From: Amborella trichopoda
Lineage: Eukaryota; Streptophyta; Magnoliopsida; Amborellales; Amborellaceae
Assembly (NCBI RefSeq): GCF_000471905.2
Contig: NW_006499883.1
Span: forward strand, 5,392,196 to 5,456,195
DNA length: 64,000 bases
Reading direction: 5' to 3'
Program-made: the position numbers and the translations under genes
The notes under the pieces: model-generated
What the model was told of the DNA's origin: nothing
Seen by the model: only the letters and a program-made list of their open reading frames with translations
Database searches by the model: none
Shown here: positions 26,201 through 36,863 of the stretch, piece by piece
Layout of the letters: each line of letters begins with the position of its first letter
Numbering within the stretch: position 1 is the first letter of the stretch

Positions 26201-27411
26201 CGTGCCAAAGTTCATGTGTGTGAACACATTGATATAATATTGATGATTCTAATACATCAATAGACAAACCTTTTATACCTCACATTCCCCCCACTGATCT
26301 CCAGTTTTTTAATTTTCAAAGTTTAGATTACCATTAGAAACAAATCTCTTAATTCATCTGATTCTGATACAAAAGTTTGAGCATGCTCTATTTTTAAAAT
26401 TATTTCCTTCTTTCTATGTGATTCATTTTCCAATTTAAAAAAGAAATTGATGGAAAAGCTTCTTGTTATATAGGAGGTACCCATGCATACTGGATAGTGT
26501 ATGTACCAAGAATGAAATTGGGCATGTAATAAACTCATAGCTAGGAGAATGTTGTCCTCTTTGAGTTTTAGTTTTTTAGCTCAGGTTAAAATTGTAGTCT
26601 GAAGCCATATCAAAGTTGGAAAAGATAGAACCCTGAGTGTAGATGGATTTAATAGGCATGTTTTCGAGAATGTTTGGATGTGGTGAGGGCTACATGATGG
26701 AGGTTTCTCATGAACTCACTAGAAGTTTGGATCATAGATATTGGGATCTACAGACCAAGGGTTTAATCCCGCTACGGAAGCTCACTCCTACGCTTCAGGG
26801 AGGGAGATCACTCCTATGTGATTTATACACATTAGGATCTTGATCCTTCCTATTAGTGATAGAGATCCTGAGTTATAAGGGTTCCAGATTCATTAACACC
26901 ATATCCAAGAGTTCATCAGTAAGCTGAACTAGCTTCCACCAATGTGGAATCAAGTTCCCCTTAGTGGTGGACTCTACTACCCCTCTCGGGCTCTTTCACA
27001 GGTCATGAGTTCAAACCTTGAGCTCCAACTGAATTTTAAGTAATGGCTATTTTACATAATTACTCAACACTTTTAGGTGTTATATAATAAATATTAGTTG
27101 CATATTTTGTTCACACACATGGTTTTTGATGGTGGTAGACTATATTGTACCTCTTGGACTCTATAACAGGTCACAAATTCAAACCCTGGGGTTCAAGTTA
27201 GTGGAATGAGGTATTTTGTTGGAGATTATGAAGAATATGGGATTTGGGGAGACATGGAACTGATGATGTTCACTCAACCTCAGTTTGAGGATGTATCTTC
27301 AGCGCTTAAAAATTGCCGATCTGGATCGGGAATTGCCCAAGATCGTGCCCCTTCTTGATCTGGATCGACATTTCAGTTAATATATATATATATATATATA
27401 AAGAGAGAGAC

Positions 27412-27442
<31 letters not shown>

Positions 27443-30225
27443 GTTATTTCTTTTTCTTTTTTTAACCTCAAAAAAGGGGAAGACTCAAACCTCTGACCCT
27501 GTGGTTGTTAACCACAAGGTCTAGCCAATTAGGCTCTTCAAGTTATTTCTAATAGTTAATATAGTTACACTATATATATGATGATCTTTTTATTTGGGTG
27601 GATTGCCAATAGACCCAGTGGGTGAGAGATCCAACCCACAGATTCGTTTTTTTAAATATTGCTTATCTTAACACATTTTTCAATGGAGAAGGATGACCAT
27701 GATTGTTATTATGTTACGGTCATATGCTACACTCAAAGAATACAAAATTTAAATTATTATATAATGATTCGATCTTTTAAATTTATAAAATTTCAATTTC
27801 TTTAAAATTTTATTACTTAATTAAAATATTAACTACACTGTGAGTACAAAATATGAAAATATTATAGAATAATTGGACCTCTTACAGTTTTACAAAATTT
27901 TGAATTTAAAATTTTATAAATTATTTATAATATAAAACAAATTTTCTCTCGACCTAGGGAACCCTAGTTAAATGTACCCGAAAACCTTGATTTTTTATCA
28001 AATAGAGCTCGACTTACTTATTGTTTGACCTCTCGAGGTTGGGATTGAGCTTAGAAACATATTCCCAGTAAAATTTTGGGTTTAGGGAAGCAATTCCAAC
28101 CCTAGTGACCTTCTAGCATTTCATGATCCCTCGCATCCATTCTGATTGCGGAACCGGCTGCAGTATCAATCCCAATAATTATGGTTTGGATCAAGATGCA
28201 GTTTAATTCAATTCAACGCCCTAGTGATCATAAGTAAAGTGGTAGAGGACATTCACAACATCTGACCTATTGACTTGGCTGGTAATCTGTATATAATAGC
28301 TGTGAAGGTTTTCCAAGTAAACCCAAGGGAAACCTTTGGGAGCATTTATCTCCCTGGCAAAATGATCATCTAAGGAGTTGTTTTATCTTTGGTGGAGAAC
28401 TGGTTCCACAATCATGCTCAGATTCAAGGAATTAGGAAGGAAATTGAGGTCATGTAAGGTAGACTTGCTCATGGCTATTGCAATGATTGGAGTTTCTGGA
28501 ATATTTCCCAATGGCATTTAGGGCTGGGTGGAGTTGATGAAGATCAACATGCATCTTTTGCTTGCTTTTGTGATGGTGAATGTGTTTCTAAAAGGTTTTC
28601 TCAAAGTTCTAGGGACTGAGGCAAGGATATATTAACTTTCATTACATTCAATTTCATTGCATAAGCTTTTAACTGGGACATGATTAGGACAAAGTGCGGG
28701 ATTCCTTACAATGGAATAATGAGGATCAATGGCCTCCCACCTTTATATTGTTGAGGGTAGTCTACTATTTTATAAGTATGCAGTTAATATCAGGCCTAGG
28801 CTTTATGAGAAAAATTTAGGGCAAGGCCATGCCTCTGAACTTCTCTAGAAAATGCATGTTCTGGTGCCAGAAACCCCTATGATGGCCAAAAATTAATTCA
28901 TCCGTAATTATAAAATTTAAAGATCCAATAGTTATGCAGATCTGGCAGATCTATGAACACTTGAAAATGGACATCCCAGATAATGTGTTGTAAGATACAC
29001 TATTTTTAGAGCATGGAAATCCTTTTTTCCCATATTCGTAGTTGTTGAAATGGAGATGATCAATTTGAGTGTTTTCCTGCAGTAGAACATGCTTTTGCAG
29101 CGGGTTTTTAAGGTATGATTCTAATTTTTTTCACGGGGCCAATGCCATAATTTTAAAATGTCTTAGCAGGCAAATTAAATTCCTAGATGTTACAAGTCTG
29201 TCTCAAACCAGGCAGCTAAGCTATAGAAGACTTTGGTTGTACCCTCTTGAGATTTGGGTTCGGTGGATTCGTTTACAGTGGTAACTCGCAAGTTGGGTTG
29301 TCAAGTTGGATTGATCCAAAGCTTCTTTCTTGTTGAGCTGAAGAAGATTGTGGGATTCAGTTCTAGCCACATGGAGAAGTTAATATCTATCAATGGATGA
29401 AAAACCCTTTTGGAAATTGAATGTTATAGTAAAGTTTCATCTGGTTTCAGCCCATATTTTTCTTTTTCTTTGCGTTCCTTTCTATGCTCGAAGGAAACAG
29501 GTATTGGAAACTTTTTATGTTTCATGCATTTTTATAAATTCTGGAAGTTTGTTTTAACTCATGAGTACTATGGTAGATGCTTAAATCTATTTCATAGATA
29601 TAGACATCATTTTCTCCTTCAGATAATCTATTGTATCAGTTCTATTAGTTCTCACTTGATTTGCTTATTCAGGGGATCCTTTATGTGACTTGATACCCAT
29701 ACATCTGGATGTCTTCAGAGGTGATGTCAATCTGCTTAGGTGCTTCCTACAAAGTTATAAGCTTCCTTTCATCTATAGGTCAGAAGCCAACTTGACTTCA
29801 AATAGTCAAGAAGACAATAAAAGGATTGGACGAACCTCCTACCATATCATGTATGTGGATGCATAATATATCTTTCCGTTGATTTGTATATTCTTCTTCT
29901 TTCCCTCCCTTTTGGTCTCCTTCATGCTTCTAAATGTCCATCTTATATGTCTCCGTCTGTGCATAATCCTTGAGTACAACTTGATGTATGCAAATTTTCT
30001 ATGCAATCATGGTTGATGAGTGTGCCTATGTGTGCGCGTTTATAGAGCATTGATTGATTTTTCTGGCTGAGTTTTTGTAGGTGTTACTGCATTTTGCACG
30101 AGGATAATGTTTTGGGGGCAATATTCAACCTTTGGAAGGACTTACGAAAAGCTACATCATGGGAAGAAGTCGAAGAGAGGGTATGGGGCACCTTGAATGA
30201 TTATCAAGGTTTTTTTGATAATTGA
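15724..30225 (+). CDS. JMJ21: F-box / JmjC / kinase-fold protein (JMJ21-like), 16 exons
   Basis: Exons: 15724-15878, 17759-17869, 18142-18197, 18302-18441, 18859-19056, 19143-19342, 21660-21759, 21910-22542, 22632-22757, 22986-23066, 23159-23493, 23651-23953, 25358-25439, 25525-25750, 29673-29850, 30081-30225. All introns are GT-AG and the joined length (3069 nt) is 1022 codons plus stop. The protein aligns throughout with Arabidopsis At1g78280. Residues 24-70 form an F-box (SCF adaptor binding). The JmjC dioxygenase domain (about 180-370) keeps the iron ligands H269, D271 (SWHVDP) and H354 (GWWHC). The C-terminal half resembles aminoglycoside-phosphotransferase/choline-kinase folds: VIKIY lysine 583, ELEFY glutamate, IHSDIMDDN (H856, D858, N863) and LDFSD (D909), then DLCD-like GDPLCDL. 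Known family role: nuclear JmjC protein of uncertain substrate. The second Met (residue 9) is closer to the Arabidopsis start. Intron 14 (3.9 kb) and intron 6 (with a sequencing gap) are enlarged by repeats. Confidence 0.95.
15879..17758 (+). other. Intron 1 of the JMJ21-like gene
   Basis: 1.88-kb GT-AG intron splitting the F-box after SCVS. AT-rich, with no transposon I can recognise. Several short frames here have no family resemblance. Confidence 0.8.
19994..20017. repeat. (CT)n microsatellite at left edge of assembly gap
   Basis: CT run that stops at the run of N. The repeat probably caused the contig break. Confidence 0.9.
20018..20037. other. Assembly gap (20 N)
   Basis: Twenty N in intron 6 of the JMJ21-like gene. 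The true length is unknown; 20 is probably a placeholder. No exon is missing, because exons 6 and 7 join in frame and match the family without a gap. Confidence 0.98.
20038..20136. other. Probable pyrosequencing flow-order artefact at contig end
   Basis: Every change of base steps one or two places forward in the order T-A-C-G, giving TACGT, TACTAC and CGTCGTC strings that merge into a CT repeat. The same pattern opens the window at 1-110. Inference: base-calling noise at the first contig's neighbour, not a satellite. Confidence 0.8.
20137..20220. repeat. (CT)n microsatellite, right of gap
   Basis: Nearly pure CT run with a few interruptions (CGCT, TTCT) in intron 6. Confidence 0.9.
20221..21659 (+). 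other. Remainder of intron 6, no gene recognised
   Basis: A 118-codon minus-strand frame (20428-20784) has no recognisable family and no coding context. A TATA-like CATATAAAAAG at 21161 and surrounding AACCATG repeats could be remnants of an LTR, but no partner copy is visible. Confidence 0.5.
23954..25357 (+). other. Intron 12 of the JMJ21-like gene, with unclassified repeat
   Basis: 1.4-kb intron. Around 24175-24490 the GC content rises with GTTCCGAGTCGGATCGACC and GCCCAGCTCAGCC-like words, typical of an old dispersed repeat I cannot classify. CATGTCT(G/A)A(C)CGACATCCAAG-like wording occurs twice (about 24622 and 24680). Confidence 0.5.
26041..26130. repeat. CT/GT-rich mixed microsatellite in intron 14
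   Basis: CTGTCTCT and GTGTGTGT runs followed by GCATGCATGCGTGCG. This explains the alternating-residue reading frames on both strands. Confidence 0.85.
26955..27215 (+). repeat. Possible tRNA-derived SINE pieces (two related units)
   Basis: Two related blocks, about 26962-27045 and 27128-27215, share a GGTGGACTCTACT-like stretch followed 35-40 bp later by AGGTCA(T/C)(G/A)A(G/A)TTCAAACC. The spacing and wording suggest degenerate polymerase III A and B boxes. No A-tail or target duplication seen. Low confidence. Confidence 0.35.
27382..27443. repeat. (TA)n followed by (GA)n microsatellite
   Basis: ATATATAT run passing into GAGAGAGA in intron 14. Confidence 0.9.
27480..27541 (-). repeat. tRNA-like repeat fragment
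   Basis: On the minus strand a GGCTAGACC, GGTTAACAACC and GGTTTGAGTC series recalls the A box, anticodon arm and B box of a tRNA-derived SINE head. The cloverleaf is not complete, so this is not a functional tRNA gene. Confidence 0.35.
28900..29066. mobile_element. MITE fragment in intron 14
   Basis: AGATCTATGAACACTTGAAAATGG, CAGATAATGTGTTG and the AAATCCTTTTTTCCCATA stretch match the MITE family at 14575-15404, 39171-39542 and 49764-50025. Termini have decayed. Confidence 0.6.
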
Positions 30226-30648
30226 TTATCAACTCTATTGAGAGAGAATTTAATGGCCTAACTTTTTCTTGTCTAATTTCTTTGCATGTTCATATGGGAT
30301 TGTTAATAATGAAATGGTATGATTTATTTCTTTCCTTATTTGCAAACCCATATCTGTCCTACTTTTTTCTTTCTAATATTCTCTGGACTCAGTATTCAAA
30401 GACTCAGCCAAGTCCACTCGGTTTCCACCTAGTTACTTGGCCCCGAGGTTGTCGAGGTAAGCGCTCCTATAGGCACATTTGGGTATGTGGGACCATGTAC
30501 TCAAAGGAGTATTTTACTGAATCGACTAAGTGCTATAGAACTCGGGCAAAAATCGCCTTTCTATAGTACTCAAATGGGACTCTATGCTACTCGCCCAAGT
30601 ATTATTACTGAAAAAAGTACTAGGGGAGCTGATTTCTGCCCCCACCTT
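30226..30648 (+). other. 3' flank of the JMJ21-like gene
   Basis: Follows the TGA stop and probably includes the 3' UTR. No clear poly(A) signal could be singled out. A TCCACTCGG-containing stretch at 30412-30450 recurs, diverged, at 31032-31075, on the other side of the CT-rich repeat. Confidence 0.4.
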
Positions 30649-30880
30649 ATTTCATCTCTCTCTCTCTCTCCACCTCAAATGGAGCAGAAATCCACCCCCC
30701 TTTTTATTTCTCTCCCTCCCCCCATCCTCTCTCTCTCTAAAGGCGTGGCAGAATACCACACCCCTATTTTCATCTCTCTCTCACCCCCCTTTTTGTTTTT
30801 TTCTCCCTCAACCTCCTCTCTCTCTCCAAAGGGGTGGCAAAAGACCACACCCCTTTTTCATCTCTCTATGTAGGCGCTCT
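30649..30880. repeat. CT-rich degenerate tandem repeat, about three units
   Basis: Units of 65-90 bp combine CTCTCTCT, a GG(A/C/G)GTGGCA-like block and CCACACCCCT(A/T)TTTCATCTCTC. Reading frames of 114-144 codons overlapping it in all three frames are produced by the repeat. Confidence 0.6.
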
Positions 30881-31616
30881 TCCCAAATGCGCTGTCTCTC
30901 TCTCTCTCTTCCCCACCCCCTCCCCCTCCCCCAAAATCTATTTCCTTGTTTCCTTTTTTTGCTTTTTTGGGATTGTTATTTTATTTTGCCTTTTGTTAAG
31001 GCATTTCCATGCTTGTAAAGTATTTCGAGTGAGTCCACTCGGCTTCACCCAAGTTACTCAACTCAGGCCAGGGACGAGTGCCAATCCCGAGCCAAGTAGT
31101 TTGACATTGCTCTCAGCAGAAAGAAGACCTTTGCCATCAACAACAAACAATCATTTGCATATCCTCAAGCAACACATATGGCTTGCAATTAGACCTCGTT
31201 CTTTAGCATCATGCATGCATGCTAAGTGAGGCACATGTGAAACCTCCTTAGATATGAAACGTTTCACGAAGGAACACAAGCTCTATACGGGCTTGTGCTA
31301 CTTTGGGGGTTTAGCTATCTCTCATAATAGATCAATTTTTAGACCGACAAAACTGGATGGAGTAACTTCAGCCTTGGCCAACCTAGGCCAGGATGTGTTG
31401 CGTGAGTGCTTGCAAACGTGCCCTAGTGGTAAAGACTCTTGATGCAAGCTTTGGCATGATGATGTAGATAAACAATTAATTCGGTGGCACTTGGTAGGCC
31501 ACTGAGACGACCTCCTGGAGGTTTGGTCAGTCGAACCAGGGGAGCATAACTTGACCAGGTACGGGCATGTTCCATGTGCCCAAGGTAGATGACCATGTAC
31601 CTTGCTAGGCTGGTGT

Positions 31617-32212
31617 GTTGACCCTAACTGTCAAGCATGGATTATGAAAATAATTGTGCAATCGACTCAGACATGGGTTTGTTTAACAGCCATAGGCCAT
31701 GTGAGCGAGGGTGAGTGCACATCTAGCTGGTGTAGGTGGGCATTAACAGCAGCGTGATGGCCATGCATGTCTGAATTTGTATGCATAAATAATAATAACC
31801 TATGCATTGCTTTGCCTTGAACCTTAAATGCCATCCCCCTTTAATGAGCCATGTCACAACCATTGATAGTAAGGCATGGTCAGTTGTATCTGCCACACCA
31901 GGTACTGGGCAATGTAATAGTAGTGCAGGCCTTAATGGCTGTGTAAATGAGACTGAGTGTGTGTGTATGCGCACATACTCAGAGCTCTATAAACCCCTTA
32001 TCCATATCCTTAAGGGGCATTTGTGGCTATATATGACGAATACAGAGCAACAAAAGTAGGTTATAGCTCTTGTCTATAACTTGTGCATGTCTTGTGTTCT
32101 TGTTTGCTCCATTCTTCTTGTATACTTGTTTGGGGCTTCTTTGACTCAGCTTAGTGTGGCTTTGGTTGGCACTGCAAGGGTTTCACTATCTGCAAAGTTG
32201 GGCTCTGCGGCA
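31617..32212 (+). repeat. Left LTR of the Gypsy element
   Basis: Matches 36309-36863: GGCCATGTGAG(C/A)GAGGGTGAG near 31693, GGGCATTAACAGCAGC near 31738, a TATA box CTCTATAAACC near 31985 and TGTCTATAACTTGTGC near 32070. The right edge is set by the primer-binding site; the left edge is approximate. Confidence 0.75.
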
Positions 32213-32214
32213 GT

Positions 32215-32226
32215 TGGTATTAGAGT
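32215..32226 (+). promoter_or_regulatory. Gypsy primer-binding site
   Basis: TGGTATTAGAGT differs at one or two positions from TGGTATCAGAGC, complementary to the 3' end of initiator methionine tRNA. It starts two bases after the LTR's terminal CA. Confidence 0.7.
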
Positions 32227-32327
32227 GTGATTATATGACCATAGCTAGTGGTCTCTCAGCCAAAATGCGAGTGTGTCAACAACCTTCTAAGAGCAATTGA
32301 AGCTAGTCATGACTCTATGTGCAAGAA

Positions 32328-32425
32328 AATGCTCCCTCTCCCCCCCCTTTGCAGTTAGAGAGATGCTCCCTATCTCCCCCCTTCCAGGTAGAGAGATTCT
32401 CCCTCTCCCCCCTTTGTAAGTAGAG
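32328..32425. repeat. Short CT-rich minisatellite, three units
   Basis: Three units of about 33-36 bp, each CTCCCT(C/A)TC plus a C run, CTTT-like and AGAGAG, within the 5' untranslated part of the Gypsy element. Confidence 0.7.
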
Positions 32426-32439
32426 AGAGAAACAAGGGT

Positions 32440-33930
32440 GTGGACCAAATGGTATCTCCCACTTTATGTGCAAGCAAAGGCTCTCTCTCTCCTGTTGGAT
32501 TAAAAATTGTTGGTTGCTCCATACGGGACCATGGTTCAGTTCCTATTCAGGCAACTGTTTTTATACACCTATTCAAGAGCTCAGAGAAAACCCAGAGAGA
32601 AGAGTCAATTTCACTGGTTTTGTTAACCACCCTTTATTTCATCCTTAGATGAAGAGAGAGAAAGGCTCCCAATCTTTACGTTGACTATATAATTGAGAGG
32701 GAATCAGGTGTTTAAAGCATTTGAGCCCTGATATTTCCATTTTCTAGTGAAAAGAAAACATAGCTCTTCATCCAATGTTCGTCTTATAAAACCTTTTTTA
32801 ATGAAACCTTTTTTAGTGAGAGAAAGCTTGAATCAGCATTTGGTGACTACTCATTGAACCCATGTCCAATTGAGAGAAACCATGAACTATTAATGAACAA
32901 TTCCCATTGAGAGAAAGCAAGAAACACCATTTAGTTTTGATGCTTCTAACCCTTTCTTGTGAGAGAACCCAAGAATCAATGTTGGGTTTGATTCAATTGC
33001 TGAGAAAAGATTCAAAGGATCCTATGATCCTTAATTGGATAGAAGACAGGGATGAGATGGAGAATTTTGAGGCCCAGACCTTAGGGCTTGAAAGGCATTG
33101 TTTCTTAACATTCAAAATACTTCTTGGGTAGAAGAATATCCCTGTCAGATATTTCCCTTGTCCCTTCTCTCTTATTTTGTTTTTCGTTCTCTATCTTTTT
33201 TGGTAAGTCGTGCATTTTCCATGGAGAATTCTGGGCTCAAAACCCTAGGGATTGAATTTTCACACACAACTCTATTTTTTCTCTCTAGCGTAATTGATAA
33301 TCCCTAGAAATATAAGGTTGTTGTAATGTCTTGTTTATCTATTTGTTTTAAATAAAGTGTTTTGTTAGTGTACTTCCTCTCATGGTGTATTTCACTTAAC
33401 CAGCTCAACATTCATTGGACCCTCATTACCCTTACTTTGTAATACAAAACTTTTCGAGTAGGGGTATGAGGCATCTTTTGTTATTAGAAGAGGTAAAATA
33501 GATATTTCTATAAAAAATTAGTGGCATTCTATCAGTTATTAGAAAATTAATATTCCATGTACATGACATCATATCCCATGTATATAATATCACATCCCAT
33601 GAAGGTGATGTCATTCCCTCTATAGATAATAAATGTTTTTTTATGAAAAATTTCTACTTAACCCTTGATTAATTATCTAAAATACCCCTACAGGAAAAGT
33701 TACTATCTTGTGGATTAAGGTTGTCAAGTGTCAAAAAATGTTGAGTAAACTAAGGGAATACCTCATGTCAGGAAATAACCTAACAAAACGCTTAAATAAA
33801 TTTCTTGCCAAATAGTGAAATTACATATATGGGGATTCATCTAGATGTTCAAATCAAGATGTGATTTGAAAGTTCCAAAAACTCATTTTCAAGATTGAAA
33901 TCATTTTCAAGAATTTATTTTCTAGGGACA
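32440..33930. other. Gypsy internal leader, unclassified
   Basis: 1.5 kb between primer-binding site and gag, much longer than usual, so an older insertion here is possible. GAGAGAAA-containing phrases recur near 32815, 32872, 32911 and 32958. No motif identified. Confidence 0.4.
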
Positions 33931-33949
33931 GCAAGCAAGCCAAAGGATC

Positions 33950-34220
33950 AATTCTTGACAAGCAATGCGCTCTAGATTGCTTATGAGGCTTTATGAAGCT
34001 TCGATGGACGGGCTCGATGAGGAAGTGTGTGAAGAGACATCCAAAGCATGACTGATGAGGAGCGGTTGTTCAATTTCATTTCTGGGTTACAAGGTTGGGC
34101 CCAAGCTGGGTTGAGGAGGCGAGGTGTGCGAGACTCACCCATGCTATGGCAACAACTAAGTGCCTAGCAAACTACAACCTCATTGGAAAGTTGGTGTCAA
34201 CCCATGAGGAATAGACATCC
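33950..34220 (+). pseudogene. Gypsy gag fragment
   Basis: From 34045 the bases read MTDEERLFNFISGLQGWAQA then GLRRRGVRD, followed after a frameshift by HAMATTKCLANYN. This is the retrotransposon gag (capsid) signature FxxGLxxWAxxxLRRxGV. The frameshift and stops prevent a full protein. No CCHC knuckle located. Confidence 0.7.
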
Positions 34221-36308
34221 TAGACCCATTGGATAGAGAGTGTTGCATGGTAGTGGGACCGGACCTTATAAGTGGCGACCAAAGAGAGAGAGGCACCCTG
34301 AAAGGCCTTCTTAGCTTGCTTCATAAGTAAGGGTGACCATTGAGCTAGGACTACCCACAAATGTGGCGCCTTAATTTGGTTCAGCAGTTGAGGATGAGGA
34401 GGCCTGGGCCTGCTTAATGCACTATTGAACATGAACTGGTGGGTTTGGGAGGAGTATAAGCAGATGATCATTGATGAGGTCAAGTAAGAGGAGTCAAATG
34501 ATGATGAGTTTGGTGGGGTCATCGTGAGGAGTCCGTGCTTGTTGAGGCTAGTGCAGTGGCCAAGGAGGCCCTGCTCCACAGGGAATGAGGTGTCCTTAAC
34601 CAATAAAAGCTATGATGCAGGGAGGCATCCACCAAGTCCAAGTGGAGCAAATAAGAGTAGATTTGGCAACCAGAATTAGTGCCAATGGTGCTATCATCAC
34701 TGCAGTAAGGTTGAACTTAGGCCCTCCTCTTGAGCGCCACATGAGGTGGCATGGCTTGTGATGGCAACAACGGACTTAAACACACCCAGGTGGGCTTATG
34801 GGGTAAGCATAGGATTTGACCATGTGTGCATCAGTAGTAAGACTTGGTGGCAATAGTCCTAACCAGGGCCATAACAAAGAGGACTTAGCAAAAGCCTTTA
34901 TTCAAGCATGTTTCAGTCTTGTATTATACCAAGGTCTGGAGGGCTCTAGTGCAAGACAAGTGTCCAACATGGATGTTGGAGTAAAGCTGGCGGAAGCTTG
35001 TTAGAACCCTTTTGCCTCGTGTGTGTGCAAGCTATGGGAGACATGCGCTTAACCTCCTTAGCATTGGAATATTTTACAAGGATCTGTAGGTCATGTATGG
35101 AGTTCTGCTGCTTTATGTGATTTAGCTGTTTCTCCTAGCAAGCCAGTTGTTTAGACTTATAAACCTATATGATGAAGTACATTTAGCCTTAAATGATCTT
35201 GGGTTGGAGGCAAAGCAGGTGCGGCATGTAGTGACCTGACTGTACATGTGGGATAGCTGCAAAGACCTTTGGTACAAGGCCTTTGGAAAAATAGTAAGAA
35301 CAAATGGACAAGTTGGTAGGATTTGGTGGATCGCTGATACCAACTAGCAAAGGCTTGGTTGATCGAACCATGGGCAGCAAGACATGACAAGACATGGGCA
35401 AGCTCTATGTGCAAGAGGGGATATACTTGGCTTGAAGCTGTGTTGACATTGACGTTGTCAGGCGCCCAACTTGGTGCATGAGTGCTGGATAAGGTGGAGA
35501 GCCAGAAAACTTCCATTGACCTAGCCAGCCTTAGGTGTAGGCAGCACCATGGTGCATGTGATGCACATATGCCAGTTTGGCGGGATGAGGTGTCACTCTT
35601 GCCTGCCCAGTTCTTTACACCTACACTCCTTGTTGAGAGGGCGGTGATTGCCTTGGGTCGACTGATGGACCCAGGTGGACAAGGCATGCGAGCGGTGCTT
35701 GACCCAAAGATGCAACACAAAGATAGTGGTGTATGGAAACAAGGGGGGCAGGCCCCACAACCAGCTTAGTGCACAGCGAGGTGGTGCACTGGACCGTGGG
35801 CTCCATGGCGAACCTAGGCTGGGCGGGCAGCCAAATTTGAATTCAAAAGTGTCGGGAGAATGATGGTGCAATAGGAGGCCCACGTGGCTAGTCAGCATGG
35901 CGTGTGGAGGTGGCAGTCCTGCAAGCACCTGCCAGGGGCTTGCAGCGCCCATCATGAGGCACCAGGAGGCCTGAGCAGGCCCAACAGTCATATTGGCAGT
36001 GCACAACAAAGGCTGGTTGCCATTTGTCTAATGTAATTTGAAATTCAAATGTGTAACTTGGATTCTCTAACCCCACCTAGATTGTTGGTGGGCATCTGTG
36101 GCAGTGTACCCTATAAGTGTAAAGAGCTAATAAAATTGGACCACAGCCCTTAGACCCTTGTCTTTGTGCATGTGTATGCTTGTGTGCTATTTTGTGCACT
36201 TGTGCTGTGTTGGTGGTGCTGGTGAGGTTGAACCTGTGCTCAAAGTAAGTCAAGCTTGCAAGCCAAGGCCACTCTGTTGGCTAGGGGAAAATAAAAACTC
36301 TAGCACTC

Positions 36309-36863
36309 GTGACAACAGCCAAGTGTGGGATTCAGATTCAAATTATGTAACCTCCCCAAGCTTGGGCTTGTATAGCAAACAAAGGCCATGTGAGAGAGGG
36401 TGAGTTCACAAGTAGTGCGCCTGGTTGGGCATTAACAGCAGCCATGTAACCATTCACGTTGCATGGGTAATAATGACCGATGGAGTTGGTTGACCAGACC
36501 CTCAATCAGCCTACCCCTCACCTTAGCGTGGGCTAGTGTAATGGCCATGCTATGTAATTGGCAGTAATGGTGCTGCAAGCTTTAATGGCCATGTAAATAT
36601 GGGTGGGTGTATAGGTGCATACACGTGGCTATATAAACCTCTTGCCTTGCCCTTTAGAGGCATCTATAGTCACATATGACCAACTGTATATAACAATAAG
36701 AGCAAGCTATTGCCCCTGTCTATAACTTGTGCGTGCTTTATGTGCTTGTTTTCAACATTTTTCTTGGATGTACTTGTAGAAGGCTTGCCTTGCATTAGTC
36801 CAGGTTCAACTTTGGCTTGGCAGTGCACAGTTTGATTAAAGTGAAAAGTTTACCCCCGCGACA
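36309..36863 (+). repeat. Right LTR of the Gypsy element
   Basis: Counterpart of 31617-32212, with AGGCCATGTGAGAGAGGGTG near 36386, TTGGGCATTAACAGCAGCC near 36424, TATA box CTATATAAACC near 36630 and TGTCTATAACTTGTGC near 36718. The terminal CA is at 36862-36863. The LTRs have diverged by many substitutions and indels, so the insertion is old. Confidence 0.75.

Larger units (their letters stand above)
31617..36863 (+). mobile_element. Ty3/Gypsy-type LTR element with gag only
   Basis: Two diverged direct repeats flank 4.1 kb of internal sequence. A primer-binding site follows the left repeat, and a gag fragment lies inside. I found no protease, reverse transcriptase or integrase motifs, so it looks like a non-autonomous (TR-GAG/LARD-like) element or one that has lost pol. 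The internal region is locally GC-rich (35460-36020). No target-site duplication could be recognised. It lies 1.4 kb downstream of the JMJ21-like gene, in the same orientation. Confidence 0.7.

Noticed and set aside
27480-27541. Functional tRNA gene on the minus strand
   Set aside because: Lacks an acceptor stem and a consistent cloverleaf. Kept only as a tRNA-like repeat fragment.
28210-28850. Possible reverse-transcriptase remnant in intron 14
   Set aside because: Translations in all frames gave no conserved block I could name.
30487-31229. Overlapping plus-strand frames of 114-144 codons
   Set aside because: They lie in all three frames of a CT-rich tandem repeat and consist mainly of Ser, Leu and Pro. 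No start context, family or splice support.
35157-36076. Several minus-strand frames up to 187 codons
   Set aside because: They fall inside the GC-rich interior of a Gypsy element on the plus strand and overlap each other in several frames. No recognisable domain.
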